Under the pieces are notes generated by a model, which had not been told where the DNA came from, made no database searches, and worked only from the letters and a program-made list of their open reading frames with translations. Below, piece by piece: positions 14,264-22,906 of a stretch of 64,000 nt of DNA (positions are counted from its first letter, which is position 1; the number at the start of each line of letters is the position of its first letter). The DNA is from Tersicoccus phoenicis. Its GTDB lineage: Bacteria; Actinomycetota; Actinomycetes; Actinomycetales; Micrococcaceae. Both the position numbers and the translations under genes were made by a program. The stretch covers positions 184,969 to 248,968 of the forward strand of contig NZ_MRDE01000016.1 of assembly GCF_001968835.1 (NCBI RefSeq), written 5' to 3'.

Positions 14264-15894
14264 ACCTGGCCCAACGACTCGCCGCCGCCGGCAGCGGTAC
14301 CGCTGCCGCACCGCCCGCACCCGCTCGCACGCCGAGCCGGCAACCGGGCGGGGAGCCGGCCACGACGACACCGACCCTCGCGCCGACGACCGGACCCGCA
14401 TCCGGCAGCGGCTCCCCCGCTCCCGCTTCCCCCAACGCCTCCCCCGGCACCGGGGCCCCGGCGGACCGATCGACCGACCGGTCCGGTCCCCCGCCCTCCT
14501 GGACCGCCATGCCGGCGCCCGTCGGCGGCAAGCCCACCAGCACGTGGATCGGCACGCCCGGCTCCCCGGCCCAGCACGACGCGCTGGCCAAACTCAAGCA
14601 ACGCGCCGGGGAAGAACTGTTCGAGCGGATGGGCACCCGCCTGCTCGACGCCTCCCTCACCGAGGAGGCCCTCTACGAGCTGGTGCACGAGGAACTGATC
14701 CGGGTCGTCGAGGCGGAGGCCGTCCCGCTCTCCCGGGAGGAGCGGCAGCGCCTGATCAAGGAGGTGACCGACGACGTCATCGGCTACGGCCCGCTCCAGC
14801 CGCTGCTGGACGACGAGGACGTCACCGAGATCATGGTCAACGGCCCGTCCCAGATCTACGCCGAGCACCGCGGGCGGCTGGCCCTGACCGGCGTCCGGTT
14901 CTCGTCCGAGGAGCACCTGCGCCGAGTGATCGAGCGCATCGTCTCCAAGGTCGGCCGCCGGATCGACGAGTCCTCCCCGCTCGTGGACGCCCGCCTCTCC
15001 GACGGCTCCCGCGTCAACGCGATCATCCCGCCGCTGGCCGTGCGCGGCTCCTCGCTGACCATCCGCAAGTTCTCCACCGACCCGTTCCAGGTGCATGACC
15101 TGATCGGCTTCGGCACCCTCTCCCCGGAGATGGCCGAACTGCTCGACGCCTGCGTCAAGGGCCGGCTGAACATCATCGTCTCCGGCGGCACCGGCACCGG
15201 CAAGACGACGCTGCTCAACGTCCTCTCCTCCTTCATCCCCATCGACGAGCGGATCGTCACCATCGAGGACGCCGTCGAACTGCAGTTGCAGCAGGACCAC
15301 GTCGTCACCCTGGAGAGCCGGCCCGCCAACGTCGAGGGCAAGGGTGAGGTCACCATCCGCGACCTGGTCCGCAACTCCCTGCGGATGCGCCCGGACCGGA
15401 TCGTCGTCGGGGAGTGCCGCGGCGGGGAGAGCCTGGACATGCTCCAGGCCATGAACACCGGCCACGACGGCTCCCTCTCCACCGTGCACGCCAACTCCCC
15501 CCGTGACGCGATCTCCCGGCTGGAGACGCTGGTGCTGATGGCCGGCATGGACCTGCCCCTGCGGGCGGTGCGCGAGCAGATCGCCTCGGCGGTGGACGTG
15601 ATCGTCCAGCTGACCCGCCTGCGCGACGGCACCCGCCGCGTCACGCACGTCACCGAGGTGCAGGGCATGGAGGGCGAGATCGTCACCCTCCAGGACGCGT
15701 TCGTGTTCGACTACAGCGCCGGCGTCGACCCCAACGGCCGGTTCCTGGGCAAGGCGATCCCGACCGGTGTCCGCCCCCGGTTCACGGACCGGTTCCGCGA
15801 ACTCGGCATCGAGCTCTCCCCGCGCGTCTTCGGCGCCGCCCCGGCCGCGGCGGGGCAGTCGTTCGCCGCCCCCTCGTTCACGGGCGGTCGGTGA
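14260..15894 (+). CDS. tadA: TadA/CpaF secretion ATPase
   Basis: The product has 544 residues. The first 100 are a disordered Pro/Ala/Thr-rich extension. The type II/IV secretion ATPase domain then shows DVTEIMVNGPSQIYAEHRG, SGGTGTGKTTLLNVLSSFIP (Walker A), the Asp box ERIVTIEDAVEL, Walker B RMRPDRIVVGECRG and the His box NTGHDGSLSTVHANS. It is the motor that drives Flp pilus extrusion (and perhaps retraction) at the cytoplasmic membrane. It starts in a four-base overlap with tadZ and ends in an overlap with tadB. Confidence 0.95.
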   Translation: MNLAQRLAAAGSGTAAAPPAPARTPSRQPGGEPATTTPTLAPTTGPASGSGSPAPASPNASPGTGAPADRSTDRSGPPPSWTAMPAPVGGKPTSTWIGTPGSPAQHDALAKLKQRAGEELFERMGTRLLDASLTEEALYELVHEELIRVVEAEAVPLSREERQRLIKEVTDDVIGYGPLQPLLDDEDVTEIMVNGPSQIYAEHRGRLALTGVRFSSEEHLRRVIERIVSKVGRRIDESSPLVDARLSDGSRVNAIIPPLAVRGSSLTIRKFSTDPFQVHDLIGFGTLSPEMAELLDACVKGRLNIIVSGGTGTGKTTLLNVLSSFIPIDERIVTIEDAVELQLQQDHVVTLESRPANVEGKGEVTIRDLVRNSLRMRPDRIVVGECRGGESLDMLQAMNTGHDGSLSTVHANSPRDAISRLETLVLMAGMDLPLRAVREQIASAVDVIVQLTRLRDGTRRVTHVTEVQGMEGEIVTLQDAFVFDYSAGVDPNGRFLGKAIPTGVRPRFTDRFRELGIELSPRVFGAAPAAAGQSFAAPSFTGGR

Positions 15895-16928
15895 TGACGA
15901 CGCCGATGACGACGGCGGTGGGTGCGCCGATGCTGACGACGCCGCTGCGCGGGACAGCCGTGGCCGCCGATACGGTCGCGACGGCCGGTCCGTCGCCGGT
16001 GCTGTTCATCGTCGGCCTCCTGCTGTGCGCCGCCGCCCTGGCCGCGGTGTACCTCGCCGTCTTCCCGCCGCGGCGCCGGATCTCCCTGACCCGCAACGGT
16101 CCCGCCGCCGCCCCGCAGCAGTCGAAGCTCACCAGCGTCACCGCCGCGACCACCCGGGCCATCGAACGGATGCTGCAGCAGCTGCGCGGCGCTCCCGCCC
16201 TGGCGGCCGCACTGGAGGCGGCGGGCCTGCGGATGAAGCCGGCCGAGTTCATCATCGTCGTCGCCTCGAGCACCGTCGTGCTGTCCGTGCTGATCGTGCC
16301 CGTCGCCGGGGTGCTGGGCATCCTGCTCGTCGTCCTCGTCGCGGCCTTCGGCGCCCGGCTGGTGCTGGGCATGCTGGCCGGACGACGGCGGACCGCCTTC
16401 TCCGACCAGCTCGACGACACGCTCGAGTTGATGGCCAGCGGTCTGCGCGCCGGGCACAGCCTGCCCCGCGCGATCGACGCGCTCTCCACCGAGGCGGACG
16501 CCCCGACGTCGGAGGAGTTCGCCCGGATCACGAACGAGACCCGGCTCGGCCGGGATCTGGGCCAGGCACTGGACGCGGCCGCCGCCCGGATGCGCAGCGA
16601 GGACTTCCTCTGGGTCGCGCAGGCCATCGCCATCCACCGGGAGGTCGGCGGCAACCTCGCCGAGGTCCTCGACCAGGTCGGGCAGACCATCCGGGAGCGC
16701 AACCAGATCCGCCGCCAGGTCAAGGCGCTCAGCGCGGAGGGCCGCATCTCCGCGCTGGTGCTGATGGTCCTGCCGTTCGCGCTCGGCGGGATCCTGGTGC
16801 TGATCACCCCCACCTACCTCAACCGCCTCTTCGCGGATCCCCTCGGCTGGGCCATGCTCGCCGCCGCCGCCGTGCTGCTGATCGTCGGCGGCCTGTGGCT
16901 GCGCAAGGTCATCAGCTTCACCTTCTGA
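15891..16928 (+). CDS. tadB: TadB pilus platform protein
   Basis: The 345-residue GspF/TadB-family protein has an N-terminal membrane segment (VLFIVGLLLCAAALAAVYLA), two central ones near residues 120-165, and the T2SSF domain with LDDTLELMASGLRAGHSLPR, EFARITNETRLGRDLGQAL and ALSAEGRISALVLMVLPFAL near the end. TadB and TadC form the inner-membrane platform for the TadA motor. GTG 15891 and ATG 15894 are both possible starts at the overlap with tadA. Confidence 0.93.
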   Translation: MMTTPMTTAVGAPMLTTPLRGTAVAADTVATAGPSPVLFIVGLLLCAAALAAVYLAVFPPRRRISLTRNGPAAAPQQSKLTSVTAATTRAIERMLQQLRGAPALAAALEAAGLRMKPAEFIIVVASSTVVLSVLIVPVAGVLGILLVVLVAAFGARLVLGMLAGRRRTAFSDQLDDTLELMASGLRAGHSLPRAIDALSTEADAPTSEEFARITNETRLGRDLGQALDAAAARMRSEDFLWVAQAIAIHREVGGNLAEVLDQVGQTIRERNQIRRQVKALSAEGRISALVLMVLPFALGGILVLITPTYLNRLFADPLGWAMLAAAAVLLIVGGLWLRKVISFTF

Positions 16929-16943
16929 GCGGAGACGACACCC

Positions 16944-17828
16944 GTGCCCCTGACCGTCAGCCTGGCCGTCGCCGCCGTCGTGCTCGCCGTCCCGCTGCTG
17001 GGCTGGGCCGTGCTGTCGCCCCGGCTCTACCGGGACCGCGCCGCCGGCCGCAACCTGTCCCGCGGTCTGGTGCCGGTGGCGGCCGTGACCGAGGCGAACC
17101 GGGGGCAGCGCCTCGCGGACCTGGCGCGGAGATTCACCCCGGCCAGCTTCATCGCCCGGCTGGATCGTTCGCTGGCCCGGGCCGGACGACCGGCGGCCTG
17201 GCCGATGCGGCGGGTGCTGTCGGCCAAGGTGGTGCTCGCCGCGGTCGCGGCGGCCCTCGGTGTGCTGTTCACGCTCGGGTCGAGCGACGGACGCCGGTTC
17301 CTGCTGGCCGTGTTCGCCACCGTCCTCTGCTACTTCGTCCCCGATCTGCTGCTCTACAGCCGCGGGAAGGAGCGGCAGGCGGCGATCGCCCGCGAACTGC
17401 CGGACACGCTGGACCAGATGACGATTGCCGTGGAGGCCGGGCTGGGTTTCGAGGGGGCCATGTCACGGGCCGCCTACAACGGCAAGGGCGCCCTGGCCGA
17501 GGAACTCGTGCGCACCCTGCAGGACATGCAGGTGGGCCGGTCCCGCCGCGAGGCCTACACGGACCTGGCCGAGCGGACGGCCGTGGCGGATCTGCGCCGT
17601 TTCGTGCGTTCGATCATCCAGGCGGACATGTACGGCATCGCCATCTCCGGGGTGCTGCGGACCCAGGCGGCCGAGATGCGGCTCAAGCGCCGACAGCGCG
17701 CCGAGGAGAAGGCCATGCAGATCCCGGTCAAAGTGCTCTTCCCGCTGATGTTCTGCATCCTGCCGGTTCTCTTCATCATCATGATCGGGCCGGCCGCCCT
17801 CGGCGTCATCGACACGTTCGCCAAGTGA
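16944..17828 (+). CDS. tadC: TadC pilus platform protein
   Basis: The product has 294 residues with the same T2SSF core as TadB: ARELPDTLDQMTIAVEAGLG, ELVRTLQDMQVGRSRREAYT, RRFVRSIIQADMYGIAISGV and RAEEKAMQIPVKVLFPLMFC. Membrane segments lie at the N-terminus, near residues 90-125 and at the C-terminus. It pairs with TadB as the inner-membrane platform. The GTG start lies 15 bases after tadB, and its TGA overlaps the ATG of the peptidase gene. Confidence 0.93.
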   Translation: MPLTVSLAVAAVVLAVPLLGWAVLSPRLYRDRAAGRNLSRGLVPVAAVTEANRGQRLADLARRFTPASFIARLDRSLARAGRPAAWPMRRVLSAKVVLAAVAAALGVLFTLGSSDGRRFLLAVFATVLCYFVPDLLLYSRGKERQAAIARELPDTLDQMTIAVEAGLGFEGAMSRAAYNGKGALAEELVRTLQDMQVGRSRREAYTDLAERTAVADLRRFVRSIIQADMYGIAISGVLRTQAAEMRLKRRQRAEEKAMQIPVKVLFPLMFCILPVLFIIMIGPAALGVIDTFAK

Positions 17829-18598
17829 TGCTTCCTCCCGGTGCCGGCGTCGCGCCCTGGCTGCTCGTCCTGGCCGGGGTGGTCGGGCTGGCCGCCGGCC
17901 GGTACGCCCGGCACCTGGTGACGATGTTCGAACCTGCCGCTTGGGGGGCCGCCGAGCGCGAGTCGACCGCCGCTGGTTCCGTCGCCGGTTCCGCCGCGCC
18001 GGCTTCCGCGGCGCCGGCTTCCGCGGCGACCGCGGCGACGGCGGCGGGAGCGGTTGAAGTTGCGGCATCCCGGCCGCCTCGGCGGGCGCTGCTCGAGCTG
18101 CTGACCGCTCTCGTGTTCGCGGCTCTGACGTGGCGATTCGGGCTCTCCCCCGCGCTGCCGGTCCTCCTGTTCGTCGCGACCGTCGGCATCGCGCTGGCGG
18201 TGATCGACCTGCGGCACCGCCGCCTGCCCAACGCCGTCGTGCTCCCGAGCCTCGGCATCACCGCTCTGCTCGTCGTCGCGGCAGCCGTGGCCCGGGCGGA
18301 CGGTGGGTCCGTGGCCCGGGCAGCACTGGGCAGTGTCATCCTGTTCGCGCTCTATCTCCTCCTAGCCTTGATCAACCCGGCGGGCATGGGGATGGGCGAC
18401 GTGAAACTCGCGGCACTGATCGGTCTGGTGCTCGCGTTCCAGGGCTGGAGCACCATGGTCGTCGGGGCGTTTTTCGGCTTCGCGGTCGGGGCCGTGGTCT
18501 CCATCGGCGTGCTCGTCACGCGGCGCGGCGGTCTGCGCAGCACCATCCCCTTCGGCCCGTCCATGCTCGTCGGCGCCCTGCTCGCCAGTCTCGTCTGA
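17828..18598 (+). CDS. tadV: Prepilin peptidase (A24 family, TadV/CpaA-like)
   Basis: The product has 256 residues. The two catalytic aspartates of A24 peptidases are visible in AVIDLRHRRLPN and in GMGMGDVKLAALIGL (GxGDxKL). Six or seven membrane segments are present. The N-terminal methyltransferase domain of PilD is absent and is replaced by one membrane segment plus an Ala/Ser-rich linker with a short repeat (APASAAPASAATAATAA). It should process the Flp, TadE and TadG-type leaders encoded upstream. It is the last gene of the pilus operon, joined to tadC by a TGATG overlap. Confidence 0.92.
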   Translation: MLPPGAGVAPWLLVLAGVVGLAAGRYARHLVTMFEPAAWGAAERESTAAGSVAGSAAPASAAPASAATAATAAGAVEVAASRPPRRALLELLTALVFAALTWRFGLSPALPVLLFVATVGIALAVIDLRHRRLPNAVVLPSLGITALLVVAAAVARADGGSVARAALGSVILFALYLLLALINPAGMGMGDVKLAALIGLVLAFQGWSTMVVGAFFGFAVGAVVSIGVLVTRRGGLRSTIPFGPSMLVGALLASLV

Positions 18599-18627
18599 CG
18601 ACGGCAACCCCGGTCTCACCCCCGTCG

Positions 18628-18700
18628 TCGACGCCGCTCCCACCCCCACCCCCGTCGTCGACCGCTAACCCTCACCGACGCCGCTCCCACCCCCACCCCC
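18628..18700. repeat. Direct repeats of CCGCTCCCACCCCCACCCCC
   Basis: Two copies of CGACGCCGCTCCCACCCCCA with further ACCCCC units precede the large palindrome after the Tad operon. The strand asymmetry is strong (C-rich on plus). No gene is supported here. Confidence 0.6.
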
Positions 18701-18706
18701 ACCCCC

Positions 18707-18769
18707 CGTCGACTATTGGATTTCTGGGGAAATAGCACCCTCATAACCCCAGAAATCCAATAGTCGACG
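18707..18769. terminator. 23-bp-arm palindrome after the Tad operon (dispersed family A)
   Basis: The arms 18707-18729 and 18747-18769 are perfectly complementary over 23 bases, around a 17-base loop. The left arm contains GACTATTGGATTTCTGGGG. It lies between the convergent prepilin peptidase and CtaG-like genes, as a bidirectional terminator would. The same arm sequence, slightly changed, recurs at 56356-56418 and in part at 63548-63615. Confidence 0.8.
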
Positions 18770-18830
18770 CGGAGGGGTCGACGCGGAAGGGGACGCCGGA
18801 GGGTCGACGCGGAGGGGGACGCCGGAGGGG
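18764..18830. repeat. Direct repeats GTCGACGCGGAGGGGGACGC
   Basis: Copies of GTCGACGCGGA(A/G)GGGGACGC with CGGAGGG follow the palindrome, sharing its GTCGAC end. They fill the gap up to the CtaG-like gene. No coding function is supported. Confidence 0.6.
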
Positions 18831-18869
18831 CTGCTGCGGGGGGGGGGTGCGCCGGATGGCGCTCGCCGG

Positions 18870-19832
18870 TCAGCGTTGCTCGCGCCGCCGGCCGAGCATG
18901 TCGAGGTAGTCGTTGTAGGCGTCGAGATCGGGCGTGCCCACGACGTCCGCACGGGCATCGGCCAGCCGGTCCCGGCGAGTGTCCTCCCGTTGCCATCGAA
19001 CGAGCAGCAGGAGCACGATCAGCAGGGAGGGAAGTTCCCCGTAGGACCAGGCCAGTCCGCCCGCCACGCCTTGATCCGCCAACGGGTCCACACCCCACTG
19101 CGGTGGAGCACGAAACCAATCGACGAGTGGCTGGGGCGACATCATCACGATCACCCCGAAGAACGCGTGCAGCGGCATCTCGGCGAACAGGTCCAGCAAC
19201 CGGCCCCACTGTGGTTGGTGCACCGGCAGCGGATCGCGGGACATGATCGGGACGGTGAAGAGGATGCCGGACAGGAGGAAGACGACCTCCAGGGCGTTGT
19301 GGCCGACCCAGCTGGAGAGCAGCACGTCGGCCGCGCTGCTGAAATAGAGGCCGTAGAAGCTCACGAGGAACAAGGGCACCGCCACCACGGGATGCAGTGC
19401 GATCCGGGCCCATCGCGAGCGCAACGCACCCAGCGCGGCAGCCAGCACGGGACGGCCCAGACCGGTTCGCGGAGTGGCGCGCAGCAGCAGCGTTCCCGGT
19501 GAGCCGTACACCAACAGCGGCGGCACCGCCATCATCAAGGTCAGCTGCTGGAACATGAACACCGAGAACATCGAGAAGCCGTAGCCTTCGATACCGGCAC
19601 CCATCACGACGGCCAGAGCCGCACAACCCGACAAGAAGGACAGGGTGCGCACCACGGACCACCGTGTGCCCCGCCGCCACAACCGCACGGCACCGGCCAG
19701 GTAGAGCGCGCCACTGAGCACGGCCACCATGGGCAGCAACGGAATGGGTTGCGGATTCCACGACAGGTACTCCGCGAGGCTGGGAGGCGCCGTGGGCAGC
19801 CACACCGGCCATTCCGCCATGGTGTCGTTCAC
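18870..19832 (-). CDS. ctaG: CtaG-like (caa3-type) cytochrome oxidase assembly membrane protein
   Basis: The product has 320 residues with about eight membrane segments. Landmarks of the caa3_CtaG family are YGFSMFSVFMFQQLTLMMAV, PPLLVYGSPGTLLLRA and HNALEVVFLLSGILF, followed by EMPLHAFFGVIVMM. The conserved His residues of this family are kept. It is thought to help assemble the copper centre of the oxidase; this CtaG is unrelated to Cox11. It is divergent from the ArsR-type metal sensor gene, suggesting metal-dependent control, which is inference. Confidence 0.85.
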   Translation of the reverse strand: MNDTMAEWPVWLPTAPPSLAEYLSWNPQPIPLLPMVAVLSGALYLAGAVRLWRRGTRWSVVRTLSFLSGCAALAVVMGAGIEGYGFSMFSVFMFQQLTLMMAVPPLLVYGSPGTLLLRATPRTGLGRPVLAAALGALRSRWARIALHPVVAVPLFLVSFYGLYFSSAADVLLSSWVGHNALEVVFLLSGILFTVPIMSRDPLPVHQPQWGRLLDLFAEMPLHAFFGVIVMMSPQPLVDWFRAPPQWGVDPLADQGVAGGLAWSYGELPSLLIVLLLLVRWQREDTRRDRLADARADVVGTPDLDAYNDYLDMLGRRREQR

Positions 19833-19982
19833 TGCGTCGGCCCCGGCTGCGCGAGTGCCGGGTGCGGTCGGCCGGTCACCGACGAGCCACGGACTCCGGA
19901 TCGGGGACCGATCGGCCGGGCAACCACGCCGGACACGACGACCACCATCCTCTCAACGGGGTACGACGTTCTCATGCCCATC

Positions 19983-20042
19983 GTGCGGAGTGGTCGTGAC
20001 CGCACATTCGACCTCTTTTCATCGTCCATCAGTCTAGAGGTC
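19983..20042. promoter_or_regulatory. Two inverted repeats between ctaG and the ArsR gene
   Basis: GTGCGG (19983-19988) pairs with CCGCAC (20000-20005), and GACCTCT (20010-20016) pairs with AGAGGTC (20036-20042). They lie in the 295-base divergent region and are candidates for ArsR binding. No clear -35/-10 pair is seen. Confidence 0.35.
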
Positions 20043-20127
20043 GCACGTGAGCACAGTGACCGTGCCGGTGCACGGGGACGTTGATCAGAGTCGTTCTCGT
20101 CTAGACTGGTTCGCGAGGAGCGTGGGT

Positions 20128-20478
20128 ATGGATGAGGCGACTTTGAGCGCGGAAGACACCATCGAGCTTGCCGAGGTCTTCCAGGGCTTGGCGTCACCGA
20201 CACGTCTGCGCGTGCTCCTGCGTCTCCGCCGCAGTCCCTGCAGCGTGAACGTCCTGGCGGACGAGTTGGAGACCGGGCAGGCGACGCTCTCGAACCACCT
20301 GCGCGTGTTGCGCCATGCGCGGCTGGTGGCCGGGGAGCGAGAGGGACGGTCGGTCACCTACCGCCTGTTCGACGGCCACGTCACCGCCTTCCTCGATCAA
20401 GCGCTCCAACACCTGGGCCACACCGAGGTGGACGAGACCGAGGACGCGCACGAACCGGGTGTCGACGCCGACACCTGA
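20128..20478 (+). CDS. ArsR/SmtB-family metal sensor with a CzrA-type site
   Basis: The 116-residue regulator has a winged helix with ELAEVFQGLASPTRLRVLLR and the recognition segment TGQATLSNHLRVLRHARLV. The last helix reads DGHVTAFLDQALQHLGH, that is D-x-H-x10-H-x2-H, exactly the zinc/cobalt ligand pattern of CzrA; no CxC arsenic/cadmium site is present. It should repress in the absence of zinc or cobalt. ATG 20128 is chosen for GAGGAG seven to eight bases upstream. A GTG at 20047, also with a fair ribosome site, would add 27 residues. Confidence 0.88.
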   Translation: MDEATLSAEDTIELAEVFQGLASPTRLRVLLRLRRSPCSVNVLADELETGQATLSNHLRVLRHARLVAGEREGRSVTYRLFDGHVTAFLDQALQHLGHTEVDETEDAHEPGVDADT

Positions 20479-20537
20479 CCGGGAGCACGGCCGCGACCTG
20501 GACCGGCCGACGCCCTGCCGAGAGTGCAGCGGGGCTA

Positions 20538-20556
20538 CCCGTCAGTAGATGACGGG
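20538..20556. terminator. Perfect palindrome CCCGTCA-N5-TGACGGG
   Basis: Seven-base perfect arms lie 60 bases after the ArsR stop and before the next gene. It could be a terminator or an operator. Confidence 0.45.
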
Positions 20557-20662
20557 ACGGCTGGCGAACGACGTCCCGGTGACGTACGGTCGGGTCATCG
20601 ACGGGTTGCGAGGCACCCGGATCGGCGTGAAACCGGGGAATCTCGCGGACAGGGGGCCGGTG

Positions 20663-21307
20663 ATGAAACACCTGCACAGCGAGCAGGCGCCGATCGAGCT
20701 CCCTCCCCCCGAAGGACCTCCTCCCGGGCCCAGCCACGGTCGAGCGCCGCGGGTTCCACGCGGGGCCACCGGAAGAACGCGGACGGGGCAGACGTCGGCC
20801 ATCTCCGCCCAGGCCGCCTGCCCGGGTCACCGGCACTGGCTGGTGACCGGCGGCGCCGTCGGCCTGGTGTTCGCCTACCTCGCTGGTGTGCTGGCGTCCT
20901 CCCTGCGGTCCGTGACGGTCGACTCCGGTGGCCCACTGGTCAGCACGGTTCCGGCCACCGCGGTCCTGCTGATCGTGATGGTCTGTCTCGCCGGGCTCAT
21001 GGCTGCCGTCGTCCAGTTCCTGCCCGCATTGCGCGCCGGCATCGTCGGTGTGCTCGGGCTGCTGCTGGTCACCGGCCTGAGCCTGGTCGTCGTGATCGGT
21101 GGCACGGGCACCATCCGAGCGACGAACGTGTGGGCGCCGTCGGTGTTGCTGCAGGGCGCGGGCTACAACCCGATCGGGGTGGCCCTGGTCGCGTGCGTGC
21201 TCGCGCACGGCGTCGTGGTGCTGATCGGCGACCGGCACCGCGGCACCCGGCGGATCAGCCCGCGCCCGGACGTCCGGCTCCGGCACGGACAGGTTCAGAA
21301 CGGGTAG
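20663..21307 (+). CDS. Hypothetical membrane protein with a histidine/proline-rich N-terminus
   Basis: The product has 214 residues. The start is placed at the ATG preceded by AGGGGG; the frame is open 38 codons further up. About 60 hydrophilic residues (MKHLHSEQAP, PPPEGPPPGP, CPGHRHW) come first. Four membrane segments follow (LVTGGAVGLVFAYLAGVLAS; VPATAVLLIVMVCLAGLMAA; a third near LLLVTGLSLVVVIGG; a fourth near VALVACVLAHGVVVL). I do not recognise the family. Its position after a zinc-type sensor and the few His/Cys residues at the N-terminus hint at a metal-related role, but this is weak. Confidence 0.55.
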   Translation: MKHLHSEQAPIELPPPEGPPPGPSHGRAPRVPRGATGRTRTGQTSAISAQAACPGHRHWLVTGGAVGLVFAYLAGVLASSLRSVTVDSGGPLVSTVPATAVLLIVMVCLAGLMAAVVQFLPALRAGIVGVLGLLLVTGLSLVVVIGGTGTIRATNVWAPSVLLQGAGYNPIGVALVACVLAHGVVVLIGDRHRGTRRISPRPDVRLRHGQVQNG

Positions 21308-22752
21308 TCGGCGATCTCCGGCTTGACCGTCAGCCACTGCACCTCGGTGAAGGCGTCGAGGTTCGCCTCCGCGCCGCCGAAGCGCGAACCGTTGCCCGAC
21401 GCCTTCACCCCGCCGAACGGGGCGTTGGCCTCGTCCAGCACCGTCTGCTCGTTGATGTGCACCTTGCCGGATTCGAGCCGGTCGGCCAACGTCATCGCGG
21501 TCCCGACGTCACCCAGGACACCGACGGAGAGCCCGTACTCGTTGTCGTTGACCAGGGTCACCGCCTCGTCGAGCGTCGAGTAGGACACGACCGGGGCCAC
21601 CGGCCCGAAGATCTCCTGCGTCCACGCGGGATTGTCGGTCGCCACGTCGGCCAGCACGGTGGGCTGGTAGAACGGCCCGTCGTTCGAGCCGCCCGCCGCC
21701 AGTCGCGCGCCGTGCAGGACGGCGTCCTGGACGATCCCGTCGATCCGCTTGAGCTGCTTCTCGTCGATGATCGGCCCGATCACCGCCGTCCCGCTCGCCG
21801 GGTCCCCCACCGGCAGGTCGGCGGCCTTCGCGGCGAGGGCGGCGACGTACTCGTCGTACACGGACGCGTGGACGACGTGCCGGCCGGTGGTCATGCAGAT
21901 CTGGCCCTGGTGCAGGAAGGACGCGAACGCCCCGGCCGACGCTGCCTTCGCCACATCCGCGCCGGGCAGCACGACCAGGGCGTTGTTGCCGCCGAGCTCC
22001 AGATGCGCCCGCTTCAGGTTCCGCGCCGCGGCCTCACCGACGGAGCGGCCGGCCGCCGTCGAACCGGTGAACGCGACGACCCGGGCCTGCGGCACCTCGA
22101 CGACGGCGGCCCCGACGTCCGCGCCGCCCGGGAGCACGGCGAGCAGCCCGGCCGGCAGCCCCGCCTCCTCGAACACGCGGGCCAGGGCGACGCCGCCGCT
22201 GACGGCGGTGCGCGGGTCCGGCTTGAGCAGCACCGCGTTGCCCAGCGCGAGCGCGGGCGCCACGGCGCGGATCGAGAGGATGAGGGGGAAGTTGAACGGC
22301 GCGATGACGGAGACGACGCCGACGGGCTTGCGCCGGGCGAAGGACCAGTGCGCATCGTTGCTGGCGAGCACCTGGCCGGCCGGATGCGTGGGCAGCGCCG
22401 CGGCCTCGTAGCACTCGTTGGCGGCGATGTGCGTCTCGAGTTGCGCCTTCGGTCTGATCGCCCCGGACTCGCGGATGATCCAGTCCTCCACCTCCTCGGC
22501 GTGCTGCTGCCACAGATCTCCCGCGCGGCGCAGGACGGCGGCGCGGTCCTCCGGCGTGGTCGCCGCCCAGGCCCGTTGCGCGCGGGCGGCCGCCTCCGCG
22601 GCCTCGGCCACGTCCTCAGCGGTCGCGACGCCGTACCTGCCCAGGGCGTTCCCGGTTGCCGGCTCGATGGCGTCCGCGGTGCCACCGCGGCCGGCGCGCC
22701 AACCGTTCAGGAAGATCTTGCTGTCCCACGCGGACGATTCCAGCAGACTCAT
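21295..22752 (-). CDS. Aldehyde dehydrogenase, benzaldehyde dehydrogenase type
   Basis: The 485-residue NAD(P)-dependent aldehyde dehydrogenase has VIAPFNFPLILSIRAVAPAL (cofactor and Asn), AFTGSTAAGRSVGEAAARN, HLELGGNNALVVLPGAD (catalytic Glu region) and FASFLHQGQICMTTGRH with the catalytic Cys. EIFGPVAPVVSY is also typical. GGNN in place of GGKS is common among benzaldehyde and vanillin dehydrogenases. Downstream of a benzoylformate decarboxylase gene, the natural reaction is benzaldehyde to benzoate. It is the last gene of the block. Confidence 0.9.
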   Translation of the reverse strand: MSLLESSAWDSKIFLNGWRAGRGGTADAIEPATGNALGRYGVATAEDVAEAAEAAARAQRAWAATTPEDRAAVLRRAGDLWQQHAEEVEDWIIRESGAIRPKAQLETHIAANECYEAAALPTHPAGQVLASNDAHWSFARRKPVGVVSVIAPFNFPLILSIRAVAPALALGNAVLLKPDPRTAVSGGVALARVFEEAGLPAGLLAVLPGGADVGAAVVEVPQARVVAFTGSTAAGRSVGEAAARNLKRAHLELGGNNALVVLPGADVAKAASAGAFASFLHQGQICMTTGRHVVHASVYDEYVAALAAKAADLPVGDPASGTAVIGPIIDEKQLKRIDGIVQDAVLHGARLAAGGSNDGPFYQPTVLADVATDNPAWTQEIFGPVAPVVSYSTLDEAVTLVNDNEYGLSVGVLGDVGTAMTLADRLESGKVHINEQTVLDEANAPFGGVKASGNGSRFGGAEANLDAFTEVQWLTVKPEIADYPF

Positions 22753-22906
22753 CGGTGCTCCTTCGGTTCGATGGACACGATGGCCGGCTCAACCGCGTCT
22801 TCTGCGGTGTCCGCGCCACGGGACGCGGTGGTGACCATCGTGGTGGCTCTCGGTACTGGGGCCAACGGCCGGGCCGGTGCTGGTGTTCCCGCTCACACGT
22901 CGGGCA

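Noticed and set aside
13054..15648. An 864-codon open frame on the minus strand opposite tadZ and tadA
   Set aside because: It is antisense to two genes with intact motifs; its composition is repetitive Gly/Arg/Asp typical of the complement of high-GC coding sequence.
15767..17827. A long plus-strand open frame running through tadB and tadC into the peptidase gene
   Set aside because: Only the final part (from 17828) is real coding sequence; the rest is the wrong frame of tadB and tadC, with low-complexity Arg/Pro/Ala content.
22753..22906. Riboswitch or attenuator between decarboxylase and aldehyde dehydrogenase genes
   Set aside because: Only a weak CACGATGG/CCATCGTG pair with a loop over 50 bases is visible; no known aptamer pattern.
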